Source of the DNA: Moniliella sp. 'wahieum'
Taxonomy: Eukaryota; Basidiomycota; Moniliellomycetes; Moniliellales; Moniliellaceae
DNA: 64,000 nucleotides
Reading direction: 5' to 3'
Assembly: GCA_003971905.1 (NCBI GenBank)
Contig: RSEE01000013.1
Coordinates: 620,001-684,000 of the forward strand
Within the stretch, counting starts at the first letter, position 1. The number at the start of each line of letters is the position of its first letter. The position numbers were made by a program, and so were the translations under genes. The notes under the pieces were generated by a model. That model searched no databases and had not been told where the DNA came from. It saw only the letters and a list, made by a program, of their open reading frames with translations. Below, in pieces: positions 47,825-58,858 of this stretch.

Positions 47825-48418
47825 TTTGTAACTGCAACCAACCATCCTGGGTTAGTCACCATAATCAAAACGGAAAAATGGCCCCAAGGCAACCGGGCAG
47901 CCGGGGGAAGGAGGCAAGGGGAAGAACCGAGTCCTGTCCCATCGACCGCCATTGGACAGGCATGTTGGACCAGGCGACCCATCCCCATTCGTCCAAGATG
48001 GGGGGGGCGGGGCACCGAACAAACATGCACAACCCTCCTCGTCCGCTCCGAGCTGCTTAACCCGAGGCCGGGGGGGGGGGATCGAGCCGGGACCTACCTT
48101 GAATCGGACGGTACCGTGTGGATGGGTGAAGAACGTGAAGGCGCGGCAATCGCGTGCACCTGCTTCCTGCCATCCGTGCCATCTGTTGGGCTGCGGCGGC
48201 AGTGCGGATGGGTTTTATTAGGGTTGTCCGCCGCAGTGCTATGAAAGTAGGGTTGCCGAATGGCAGGCCACAGGAGGATGGATGGTGGGTGATCGAGATG
48301 ATCGATGATGCAAGTTTCAACGTCCAACTTGAACGTTCAGCGTAGGTGGAACCATCCGCTGCTGTGCCAGATGAGCTGGGTGGGACACAACCAAACTGGC
48401 GATCAACCCAAAAAAATT
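47825..48418. other. Intergenic region between RPS14 and tRNA-Ala
   Basis: It probably holds the RPS14 leader and promoter. A pyrimidine/purine-biased tract and a C10 run at 48069-48078 stand out. GTTCAACGTCC/TTGAACGTTC (48312-48335) forms another copy of the dispersed palindromic word. No gene is supported. Confidence 0.5.
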
Positions 48419-48506
48419 GGACGGCGAGGGGTTTGAACCCCCGGCCTTCTACAATGGAATCCATAGGAGATGCAAAGCAGACGCTCTACCACTGAGCTAG
48501 CCGCCC
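48419..48506 (-). tRNA. tRNA-Ala (anticodon TGC) with intron
   Basis: On the minus strand GGGCGGC pairs with GCCGTCC. The third pair is G-U, the identity element of alanine tRNA. D arm: GCTCAGTGGTAGAGC. Anticodon stem TCTGC/GTAGA encloses TTTGCAT with anticodon TGC, interrupted after position 37 by an intron of about 16-17 bases. T arm: GGGGG-TTCAAAC-CCC type. All arms close without gaps. It lies just upstream of Sfi1 on the opposite strand. Confidence 0.92.
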
Positions 48507-48687
48507 ACGGTGATATGGCTGCAACATAACCCCCTAATAGTCAGCGCCCCCATAGGCGCTGCCCCCACGCGCGTTGGGTTGCTCCCCAGTCGAGTGCCAC
48601 AGCAAGCGACGCGTTGCGGCGACCACCCACCTGCCTACGCTTCTCCGCCCGGCGCACATCCGTTCGCGTGGGATTGCACCGCCAGGA

Positions 48688-51600
48688 TGCGTGGCTGGAA
48701 CGCGTCTGGCCGTGCCTCTTTCCTCCGCCCCAGTGCGCAGCCCAGCAGCAGCCCGCTGGGTGCGCCCGACGCCTCCTCCGCCCCCACGCTGCCTCGCGCT
48801 CCCAGTCGACGGCTGTGCTGCCCAGCGTCGCCATCGATCGCGCTGCCTTTGCGCGCATCACGCCCGACCAGATCCACTTCTTTGACCAGTGCATCGCACG
48901 TCTCCCCGCCCACGCCGTCGAGCTGCCCGCGATGAAGCAGGCGTATGCGCTCCAGTGCGCCCTCTCCCCCATTGGCAGAGACGAGGGACGCGGCGCTGGG
49001 ACATTATGCTCCGCCTCTTTGGCGTCCGCGGTGCCTCCTGGCTGCCAAGTGGGCCGCTGTCCGTTTCTCCCTCGGCCTCGACGGATCGGACGATGATCTG
49101 TCCTCTTCCGATGGCGGCTACGACCAGGACCACGACCAGGACCAGGACCTGGACCAGGACCCGACCGCGTCCACCTCCGCCCCTAGCGGCAGCAGCTCCA
49201 CCTCAGTCCGGACCTCTCCCGTCCTGCCCCGCCAGTCCAGCCTCGCCCGCGTACGCCACGCAGCAGCACGCTGCGTTCCTTCTTTCCCCTCAGCAGGGGC
49301 ACGAGCGCTGCGGCAGCTGGGCCGGTACCCCCGCCTCCGCTCCCGCCCACACTCACGCGAAGCCAACCGCGAACGTCATTACCAGCCGACGAGGCGCAAC
49401 TGTCTGCGTCGGAAGAGTCCGAGGGATCAGCCTCCTCCTCGGACCGCACCACCCTTGACCTCCCCTCGGCTTGGGAGGCTCCTTCGGACGGGGAAGTTTC
49501 CCGCCAAGCTACGCCGGTTGCTGCTACCACGTGCATTTTGCCCATACTCGACGCCGATCGTTGCTGCTCGAAATCCCCTGTGGTGCCTTCTCATTCCCGC
49601 GTTTCCCCTCCCTCACTCTCCTTCTTCCGCCACGGCCATCTCAGCGGTTTACTACCCTTCCCCTCCCGCCGCGCGAGGTACTGACCGACTTGCCGCCCCA
49701 TGTTTCCCAAACCTCTTTTGCGCAGACTTCTTCCTTCGCTTCCTTTGCACCTCTTTCCACCGAAAAGGGCGGATGGAGAGAACGCGTACGCCAGCGACGT
49801 GCCGACAAGGAGGTGCGTCTACCTTCCCCTTCTCCTCTGGGACGGGGGTGCGGACGGGGGCGGGAACAGGGACAGGGACAGGGACAGGAACAGGGTCATC
49901 AACGTCCTTACCAGTGGGACCGTACCCGTATGTCCCTCAAGCGCGACCGTCCATGCCGACTGTCCTACGGGGTTCTCCCCTCGATCCGACCGAAGCGGGC
50001 AGCCCACGTGGCCTCGTACGACCCCCCGCGCTGGGCCACCAGGGTAGGCGCGCACTACTCGAGTGTACTTGCTGCTTCGCGGCAAGAGCGACGGGCGCAA
50101 CAGGCTGCCTCCTCGGCTCGTCTTGAGCTCGAGCAAGAGGAGCAGGAGCAAGTGCTGTATGCACAAGCGGAGACAGTGGATCGTCAACGGCTGTTGGCGT
50201 TGGCATGGGCTCTGTGGACGGCGCGGCTGCATACGCACCGTCAACGTCTTCTGCGTGTGGCCCACGTAGAGGACCTGCTCTGATACGCACCTACTTGCAG
50301 CGCTGGCGCGGGAAGCACCGTGCCGTCGCGCAGCTTTCTTCCTCGGCCCTGCGTTGGGACCACATGCGTCCGCTGCGGGGTGCATGGCGCACTTGGCTCA
50401 CTAGGCTTCGTACGCGACGTCAGTGGGCGCGCGATGCACGTTCTCGGCTACTTCGTGCCGCCTCGTCAACCGTGTCGGAGCAACATGCAGCGAGACTGGT
50501 ACAGAACACGTACCGCCACTGGCGGCACACGTTCCTTTCCTCGCGTGCGCAGCGGTTCCGCGATGCACATCTGCTTGGAGGCGCCGTGGCTCTATGGCGC
50601 CTCAATACGGTCCAGCGCAGCACTTCCCAAACCTTGATCGCTGAGGCGGATAAAATGTGGCGCAACGGCGTACTGCTACGAGCGTTTGACGCGTGGTACA
50701 CGGCCGCGGCGTTGCGTCCGCTTGAGATCCATGTTCGGGACCAACACCAGCACTCTCTTCTCCGCGCAACATGGGAGCGATGGCGAACCAACGCGTATGT
50801 GCTCTCCCCCTCCCCACCTCACTCCTTCTTGCCCTCTGTACCTGTGAGCTAAGCAAACTGACCCCGCGGCCTTGTTGTGAAGGAGATGGCTACGCTGGAA
50901 CACATGTGGGTGCCACTGCGATTGCAATCCTGGGCTCTGCAGCGGTGGAAAGATGCGCTGGGGAGGGTACGTGAGCGGCGCAAGCTTCTGCTCAAAGCAG
51001 ATCGGCGACGCGCACGTCAAGTCGTCTCGAACGTTATGGTACGGTGGCGAAAACGTTTGGCCGAGGTGCGTGGTCTGGCGCAGCGCCTGCCCGAAGCACA
51101 GGCCAAGCGCGACAGACGCCTGTTGCAGCATGCCCTGCACACGTGGCGCTCGCAGTACCGGACGGGGTTGTACGAGCAAACGTTGGAGGGACGAATGCAA
51201 GCCAAGGTGCTACAAGCGTGGCGAGACCGTTTGCACGCCAAGCAAGCGCACGATCGCAACGCGTCCAGTTTCTCGTTCGCCAACGGTCCCAGGCCGTCCT
51301 GGCCCACTTCCTAGCCCGTTGGCGCGGCCGACTACGTCGTATCCAGGCGGAAGCCCAGGCTGTCCGACTGGAAGAAGAACACGGGTTGATGCGGCAGGTG
51401 CTACAACAGTGGCGTTTGCGTTTACGTTTGCATAAGCAATGGACCAAGAGTGCCGAACGGATTGACCGTATCCTACTCGTGCGCACGATGCTACGACGGT
51501 GGCAGACTCGTCTTCGCGAGGTGCGTATGGAGGGGTTTATGACCCAATGCGGCGCACGGAGGTTACGGCGCACGTTTGCAGCGTGGAAGGGTAAGACGAC

Positions 51601-52412
51601 GATGCGACTGTACCACCGTGCGGTTGTTCAGTACCTCGAGTTGAAGCGGGACGAAATACGATGCGGCAAGCGCTTCTGGGCTGGGTGGAGCGCAGTGTGG
51701 CGGTGCGTGGGCTGGCGTTGGATGCGAAGGAAGGGTACGAGGAGCAGTTGATGAAGCGTGCGTGGGGTGCGTGGCGCACGCAGCTCGCGTTGCACCAACG
51801 ACGTCAGGCGCTGCTGCGCGTGCTGGAACAGACGCGCAACAAGCGCCTGCTGCGTCGTGCCTTGGCTACGTGGGTGGAACGAGCGATCGAGCAACAAACG
51901 TGCAAGCAACTTCGTGCGCAGCAAGACCAGCGCCTGCTCGCCCAGACAATGGAGCACTGGTACGGCCAAGCGCGGAGGCGGCGTTGCGGGAGGTGGAGTA
52001 CGAAGTGTTGTTACGCCACGGCCGTGGGGTACTAGGATCGACGTGGGCGGTATGGCAAGCACAGGTGCCTGCCCTGGAAGCGATCCGGATGTGGCATGAG
52101 CGGGTGGTAGCCACGGCGTTCGAGCGGTGGCAGGAGCAGCTGCCGCTTGCGCGCGCGCGTAACCAAGCGCTCGACTGGGACCGGACCAGGTTGGTGGGCG
52201 ACAGTTTCGATATTTGGCGGCACCGCGCCAAACAGCGCGCTACGTTCCGTGCTGCCGCACGCTTTGGCGGCAGCTCGGCGCTGCGCTTGCGTACCCTCTC
52301 GGCGCGCATGCGTCCCCCTTCCTCGCGATTCGTCAAGGTGCGCCGTGAAGAGGCGCCTGAGGCGCCGCTGCTCCATGGCCCCTCGTTGTTGGGTAGGCGG
52401 CGCGGACGCTAG
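48688..52412 (+). CDS. Sfi1-like spindle-pole/centrin-binding repeat protein
   Basis: Predicted half-bridge scaffold of the spindle pole body, which binds a row of centrin (Cdc31) molecules. The N-terminal part has ITPDQIHFFDQCIARLPAHA, IMLRLFGVRGASWL, an acidic DQDHDQDQDLDQDP tract (49120-49165) and a long disordered Ser/Pro region. From about 50090 the sequence becomes a run of alpha-helical repeats of about 30-35 residues, each with a Trp in an L..W..R/K context. Examples are LALAWALWTARLH, LRGAWRTWLTRLR, LLRAFDAWYTAAA, LQSWALQRWKDALG, LQHALHTWRSQYRTG, VLQAWRDRLHAKQ, LQQWRLRLRLH and FERWQEQLPLA. An intron around 50794-50880 (GTATGT...GAAG) is likely. Frame changes are frequent (about 48990, 49500, 50290, 51310, 51660, 51990). 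The start is uncertain; the last residues are LLGRRRGR with the stop near 52412. Confidence 0.83.
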
Positions 52413-52921
52413 GTGAGTGCTTGGCACCCCGGCGGGGCAGACAGAGGCAGTCCCGTCCGTCTAAGCCCACCGACGCAAGTGAGGAAGAAGAGAAAAAGCG
52501 GACGTTGCCTTCCATTGCATTGCTTGTTTGCTCGTGCTGAGATCGAGTTGGGCTGGCATAGCTCTACCTATGTGGAAAAAAGGATAGATGCGGTAGTCAT
52601 CATTCGTTGTACTACAAGTGCATTGCTCAAAGCTTCCATGTCTGCCACGCCCGTCCCACCTCATTCGGACCCACTCTCGGTACATCCGGCTAGAATCCCC
52701 ATGGAAGGAACCCGACGTTCCCGGCCAGTCAGCGACGCGGTCAGCATCCCTACTTGGGTGCGCGTCAGCTACCACCCCCACCCCCAGCTTTCTACCGCCG
52801 GGCGCAACGAAGCTGGAGGCGGGGGGTGATGATGGTGTGTTCGTTTGTCCTGTCTGTCCTCGAGTGGACCACCGATTCAGTGTATTTTTTAGTAACTAAC
52901 CCAAAGGAGCCTAGTCGTAGT

Positions 52922-54212
52922 TCAATTGCGCCGACGCGGGGGTTCGTACCCCGGCGAGCGGGAGCGTTTGCGGTAGCCGCGATGGTCCGAACGATAATCC
53001 GAGCGGTAATCCCGCTCTCGCGTCTCGCGCCGATCGCGGGAATATTCCCGATCGTAGCTCTCGCCCGCGCCATAATGCAAAGGTTGTTCGTACTCGGGCG
53101 GAGGGCGGGACGAGGGGTAGCGAGGAGGATAGCCTCCTCCTCGGTCCCATCCTCGGTCGCGTTCACGTTCGCGTTCGCGTTCGCGCTCGCGGTCGCCGCG
53201 ATCGCGGGGAGGGTAGCCGCTTGTAGAATCGGGGCGACTGGGTCGGTCGTAAGGTCTCGAGCTTCGTTCGGGTGCGCCGGCAGGAGGAGGTGCGACGGGC
53301 CGTGGGGTCGGTTCGATGGGAGGCAAAGGATCGTTTTTAAACTCTTTGATGAGTTCGCGTTTGTGGTACCCCATGTGCATCTTTCCCGAAAAGTGGTCGG
53401 CCAAACGCCGGTCCGAATCCAACACGGAGAGGTAGGCACCACACATCGCATACTTGAAGTTTTTGCAGACCGCTCGACCCGGCGCTGGCAGACATCTTGT
53501 GGAGTTCGGCCTGACGTTCAGCCAACTCCTCCTTGATGCGTCGGCCTTGGTCAGCTCACTCAAACTCTCTTCGACCATGCCTGATTCACCCAGACGCTCC
53601 ACCTCTTGCATCGAGGCGGCATGGCCTGTTCCAGCTCCTTGACTTCCAGCGTCAGCGCCGCGAGCTTCTGGCTCTCCTCGGGCGTCACGTCGAGCCGACG
53701 TCGGTTGGCAGCAATCTTACGATCGACGTCGGCCATAAAATGGGAAATGTTCGGCGGTACTCGGCCTCAATGGCGGGGTAGCGCTGGCCACTGGCCACGG
53801 CCGCCTTGTACTCCTTGCAGTCGCGGCGAATGGGACTTGGGACAGGGCCCAAGATCGGCTTTCTGCATGCAGCGCGGACAGTTCCAGCGGGTCAGTATCA
53901 TCGGTACGATCAACACAGGGAGTGGGCCCTGCCCCCGTCGGGAGGCAGGGCGGGAGGGGGGGACGCACGGTGTTGGAGAAGAAGTCGTGCGGGCATGCGC
54001 CACACAGAAGTTGCGGCAGACCTGGTCGTCGGTAAACTTGAGTTCTACGGTGGCGGTGCCGAGGGCTGGGGGGGGAGAGCAGAGGTCAGCAGCATCAATC
54101 GCACGGCGGCGCACAGGGAACACGTACCCTCGGGGCCCATCAGACGCTCGAGCGCCATGCGCTGGATCTCCGCCTTGCGACCCATGGTGGTGGTGGTGGG
54201 GTTGCTAGCCAT
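52922..54212 (-). CDS. LUC7: Luc7-like U1 snRNP splicing protein
   Basis: U1 snRNP component that helps select 5' splice sites. Exon 1 (54128-54212) has IQRMALERLMGPE, the LUC7 N-terminal helix. Exon 2 (53969-54065) carries the first zinc finger, FTDDQVCRNFC with CPHDFF. Exon 3 starts at 53862 with KADLGPCPKSHS. Further on are FPHFMADVDRKIAANRRRLD, a coiled-coil with TPEESQKLAALTLEVKELEQ, and the second zinc finger (C2H2 type) LQVCDVCGAYLSVLDSDRRL followed by HFSGKMHMGYHKRELI. The Arg/Asp/Ser/Tyr-rich tail (DRERERERERERDRG, RKRSRSPGYEPPRRRN) is RS-like. Frame breaks occur at about 53990, 53835, 53625, 53530 and 53440, always between conserved segments. It is divergent with ILV6 (gap of about 170 bases) and convergent with Sfi1. 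Confidence 0.95.
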
Positions 54213-54377
54213 TTCTGGGCTGCATGCCCGGCGGACGGACGGGCGGCGCTTACCTAACCCAGGATCAAACTTTCAGCCCAGCCGCCGGGGGAGACACGCG
54301 ATTCCGCCCGGGCCAGCCGTGCCTGCATTCCCCAGTCTTCTCCGCTCAGCCGCCGTCTTCTCGCCCGAAGCAGCGTC

Positions 54378-55391
54378 GTGGCAGCCGCTGGACGCCCCCT
54401 CGCGCCCTCGGCCACCGCCACCGCCACGCCTCCGATGCTCGTCGTCCGCACCGGTGCGTGCGCCGTCGCCACCGCCGCCGCCGCGCCGCCGCGCCCCGTG
54501 CGCTGCGGGGCATGGCGACAAGCGCGTGTCTGCGTACCCCAAGCACGACCCCTCCTCCACCCTCGCCCGACTACAAGATCCACCATCCGCATCGGCAGCT
54601 GCCGCCGCTGCCCACGCTCGAGCCCCCGCGCATGCAGGCCAGCGAGGCCGTCGGTAACATCCTCTACAACACGCCCGCTCCCAGCAGCGAGCCTCTGAAG
54701 CGGCATACGCTTACTGCGCTTGTGCAGGACGAGCCTGGAGTGCTGTCTCGCGTGGCTGGCACCCTTGCCGCACGTGGGTTCAACATTGACTCGCTCGTTT
54801 CTGTTCCACCGAGGTGCCGGACCTGTCACGGATGTGTATCGTTCTCAAGGGCCAAGATGCGGTAGTGGAGCAAGCGCGCCGGCAACTGGAGGACTTGGTG
54901 CCCGTCTGGGCCGTGCTCGATTACACGCGTACCCGTACCATTGAGCGCGAACTGTTCCTTGCCAAGGTCAGTCTCTTGGGGCCGGAGTACTTTCAGCAGC
55001 AGTGCGGCAAGCTGCCGCGCAAGGTTACCGACCGCCGTCGGTCGCAGACGCCACTGAGGAACCCAGTTGCCGCCGGACGTGCAAGCTGAGCGTATCCTGT
55101 GCCCGCCCGCCCGCCGGGCCCGCCGCCTGGGATCCGTCTGAGCCCCACGGACGCCCTGCGGATCAAAGGAGAACATTTGCGTCACATTATTGCTTTGGCA
55201 GAACAGTTCCAAGGCCGTTGGTGGACGTGAGCACCGAGTCGGTCATTGTCGAGGTGAGCGGCAAGTCGAGTCGGTGTGAGGCGCTACTCAAGCTGCTCCG
55301 TCCGTTTGGAATCATTGAGTGTGCCCGTTCAGGTACCATGGTGCTGCGCTGCGCCCGCGCCAAGATGGAGGAGAGCAGGACGAAAAGGTAG
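54378..55391 (+). CDS. ILV6: Acetolactate synthase regulatory (small) subunit
   Basis: Mitochondrial regulatory subunit of acetohydroxyacid synthase, which confers valine feedback on the first step of branched-chain amino-acid synthesis. An Arg/Ala-rich presequence (about 54378-54560) is followed by HRQLPPLPTLEPP and SEAVGNILYNTPAP, then the ACT domain: HTLTALVQDEPGVLSRVAGT, ARGFNIDSLV and PDLSRMCIVLKGQDAVVEQA. The tail of the domain, LEDLVPVWAVLDYT, leads to ERELFLAKVSLLGPEYF. The second, C-terminal ACT-like domain has DALRIKGEHLRHIIALAEQF, STESVIVEVSGKSSRCEALL and LLRPFGIIECARSGTMVLRC, and ends at the TAG near 55391. Frame breaks lie near 54520, 54805, 55045 and 55200. The chosen start assumes the Ala-rich leader is the targeting peptide; an ATG at 54435 is an alternative. 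The catalytic subunit is not in this window. Confidence 0.93.
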
Positions 55392-55777
55392 TCGAGCAGG
55401 TGCACGTTGATGCCAGCCTGCTGCCACCCGGGTAAAGGGTGCTTTGTGTTGTTGTCGTGTTGCCAACCAGCGTATTGCATGGTTTGGCCTCGGGCCGGTG
55501 TCTGTGTCGTGAATTGCATCCCGTCCAAAGCGCATCGTCACTGCCCAGCACGCAGCGGAGGGAGTATAGATAGGATGGCCGATGGATTCGCCCCGTAGTG
55601 GAAACCCAATGCCGAAGAAAACCGCAGCCCGCCTGAAACGTTCAACAATGGCGCGTCGGAGGGTGGTGGTTGGGGTTGATTGGATGGCTCCAACCGAAGC
55701 GGCGAGCCGAGTGGGGGCTGCGCTCGGCTGGCCAGCCGCCATCGCCGACGGCTCGTCGGTCTTGCTCGCAAGCGAGG

Positions 55778-57779
55778 ATGGCGTGGCCCGCCGCGGTGGC
55801 ACGTGCCCTGGCTGACCCGGATAGTGTTCCTACCGACGCCGACTGGGCGTCGCTGGCATCGTGCATGGGGGTGGGCGGGGGTGCTGATGGGTCGCTGGCC
55901 ACGGCATTGGCCAGGGTGGCCGACGAGCAGGACACGTTTACCTCGGTGCGATCGTGGCAGGACTTGGTGCGCCGCTACGCGGCGCGCGAGGAAGGGTTTG
56001 GCGTTGGTGTTGGTGCTGGTGGTAGTGTTGGTCTGGGCGGATCGTCATTGTCCCACCCAGTCGCGTACCCGCTGATGGGGTGATGCCTACCCGTGGCGCT
56101 GCCCATCCCACCCTCTCGCCGCACTTGCACCAGCAGATCCTCCGCCGCACCAGCACTGGCGACACGGAGGTCAGCATCTGCCCCCGGCAGCAAATTGCCG
56201 TTGTGCGTAACCGTGCGGGCACGATCTGGACGTTGGACCTGCGCTCGGAGCAGTGGGGCAGGATGTTGTGGGGAGTGCCGTCGCGAGCTTATCGCGTACG
56301 ATGACCGTGTCGGTGCAAGAGGACTCGATCCTGATTCAACGCGTTGGTGTGTACTTTGGTTGGGCCTTGCCCAGCGCACGTGTGCGCTGGTTTGTTGTAC
56401 TGTGGGCGTCGCGTGCTGACGATTGTCGTCTGTGCCCAGAAGCCTTTTCTCCCTTTCGCATGCAGCTGGAGGTGTACTCGCACGCCGACTGCCCGCGGGG
56501 GGAGTACCGCCACGTGCACAGTATCGCCAGTCTAGATCTGCTCAACACGAGCGACCTGGTCGAGGACCCTATCCCCCTTTCCCTCTCAGGTGAGCAATTT
56601 GTAGTTCTACGTCCTGATCATGCTCGCGCTCTTTCGTTTGGACCAATGTGAACCCATCCAGGTCGTCCAGGTAGCGGACGAGGTACAGAGATGCTCACTG
56701 ATGATGAGGACGACATGGCGACCGGAATCCGTGCGCAGCTCCAACACCCATCTGCTTTGATGGCGCCACACCGTCTTCCTTTCCGTACCCGGAAACGTTG
56801 TGGCGTGAACCTGGAGGATGGGAAAGTGACGTGGCGCCTGACGGACCTGGTGCCGCACTTGGCCGTTGTACAAGCTACCCCGGTGCTCTGACGCCGTCAA
56901 AGCCCAAGCAAGAAGGTGGGCCATGGTTGCACCCGTGGAATTGGTGCCTTCGCACCTGGCTGTCGGCGAGGCCCTTGGTACCGTACGTTCTCATTTGCTC
57001 CTTCTCCTAACCACCACCACCACCTTCCCCTCCTCCGTCCATCTTACCTTTCTCCCCTTGCAACGGGAGAGCAACGCGAGAAACGAAGGCGATGAGAAAG
57101 CAAAGCTAACGATGTGCCAACTTGGCGAATAGGATCCGATGAAAATCCAACACGAAGGCGCCTCGCTCGTTCTGGCTACGCCGAGCAGGCTAGTGATTGT
57201 GCCCCAGCTTTCTTTGCGCAAGGGCACGTTGGTGCAGCTTGCCGACGCTGTCCCGTCCACCAGGGACGCAAGCTGCCTTCCACGGCCCATCGCCTTCGCT
57301 CTCCTGTGGTGTGAGTGTGGCTGGGTCGCGCGTGCTCTGGCTCACGCCGCTCGCGCCGCTTCTTCTGGCGTTCGGAGAGGCGGGGGTGAGCGGGGTGGAT
57401 CTGTGGATGGGCGCGGGTATGGGACTGGAAGGGAAGGACGAGGCGGGTACGAGGGCAATACGCTCACTCTCCTCCGTGCCCTGGGTCAGCACCAAGACTG
57501 GCACCGGTGGCCGTATTGACCGAGCGGGCGTACTTGTTGGGCACGTTGCGGGGTCGGGCAGCGGGACCGGACGACCCAGTACCGCAAGCGAGTCAAGTGG
57601 TCGTGTGGGAATTTGGGTCGAGCGCGGTACACGCCTTGCAGCTGGGTACGCACCGGCACTTGCGAACCTGTATCGTGGACGAGGTGAATGCGCCTCCACC
57701 TACCCGTCTCCGACGCCGGGCCCGCTCCCGCCCCCGCTCCCGCTCCCGGTCTCGGTCGCGTAAGGGTTCGGATTCGTGA
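55778..57779 (+). CDS. Unrecognised protein with C-terminal RS-like tail
   Basis: A chain of coding-like pieces on the plus strand, none with a family I can name. From the start MAWPAAVARALADPDSVPTD it continues VADEQDTFTSVRSWQDLVRRY, VSICPRQQIAVVRNRAGTIW with TLDLRSEQWG, SVQEDSILIQRVGVYF, LEVYSHADCPRGEYRHVHSI, LDLLNTSDLVEDPIPLSLS and MKIQHEGASLVLATPSRLVI. Next is ERAYLLGTLRGRAAGPDDPV with VVVWEFGSSAVHALQLGTHR. The end is an Arg/Ser dipeptide tail, RARSRPRSRSRSRSRKGSDS, at the TGA 57777-57779. At least two introns are likely (about 56363-56460 and 56985-57132). The recurring 'LVIVP/VVVWEF/IAVVRN' short strands could be beta-propeller blades, and the RS tail suggests a nuclear or splicing link; both are inference. 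Confidence 0.5.
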
Positions 57780-57801
57780 GGGAGCGCGAGGGAGACTCGC
57801 T

Positions 57802-57882
57802 GCAACGCAACGCAACGCAACGCAACGCAACGCAAACGCAACGCAACGCAACGCAACGCAACGCAACGCAACCAACGCAACG
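57802..57882. repeat. (CAACG)n microsatellite, about 16 units
   Basis: Pentanucleotide array with two minor interruptions (CAAACG, CCAACG), starting about 20 bases after the stop codon of the RS-tail gene, so it probably lies in the 3' UTR. Confidence 0.95.
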
Positions 57883-58396
57883 GAAGTAAGGAGAGAGGGC
57901 AGGGTGGGGCCTTCCTTCGCTAGACCGAATCTGTACCCTCCCTCGCCCACCAGGGAGTGGACTTCTCCACCCTGGATGAACCGATCCCCGTTGATGTCGG
58001 ATGTGGATACCGGCGGACAGAGGAACATTAGAGAGGTACTATAACCGGTAACCGTAACCGACAAATCCTGCCTGGACGAGGTTACCATACATCAGTATTT
58101 TTAGAATGTCACTGGTACTTCGCAACGAGCCCATGCGAGCCCAAGCAGAAAGAAAAGAGGCTTAAAGCTTAAAACTTGACCTTGACCTTGACTAGTAACT
58201 GCTACCTGTGGAGTGGACTATTCACTAGGGACAAGTCACTAGGGACTGGGTGCGGTTCGTGCCGGATTCAGATTCGTCAAGCAAGGTGATACATATGAAC
58301 GGAAATGGGAAACGGGGAACGGGAACGAAGAGCGGGGAACGGGGAACGAAGAACGGGGGAACGGGACCCAAGAAAAGCGAACACACATCTTGCCTA

Positions 58397-58642
58397 GGGA
58401 GGAGGAAGGGGGGAAGGGGGAAAGGGGAAGGGGAAAGGGGGAAAGGGGGAAAGGGGAAAGGGGAAAGGGGAAAGGGGGAAAGGGGAAAGGGGGAAAGGGG
58501 AAAGGGGGAAAGGGGGAAAGGGAAAGGGGGAAGGGGGAAAGGGGGAAAGGGGGAAAGGGGAAAGGGGGAAGGGGAAAGGGGGAAAGGGGAAAGGGGAAAG
58601 GGGGAAGGGGGGAAGGGGGAAGGGAAGAAAGAAAGAAAGAAA
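58397..58642. repeat. G4A-type purine tract (GGGGAAAGGGG)n
   Basis: Almost 250 bases of plus-strand purines consisting of GGGG/GGGGG runs spaced by AAA or AA, ending in GAAA repeats. There are several dozen G-runs of at least four. It lies between the convergent RS-tail gene and the RhoGEF gene, about 220 bases from the RhoGEF stop. The ORFs through it are repeat artefacts. Confidence 0.95.
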
Positions 58643-58858
58643 TACAAAAGTAATGACAAAATGACAAAATGGAAAATGGGAAAATGGGAATGGGGACGAG
58701 TAACGGGGGTGGGTTCCGGGGCCGGGGGTAGAGATTGGTGTGGGTGTGGGCGTGGGCGTAACGGTACCAACCAGAACGAGAACGAGAACGAAACCAAGAC
58801 CAAGACCGAGACCGACCCCATACCGCGGAGGACCCGGATCGCAACACAACAGATACAA

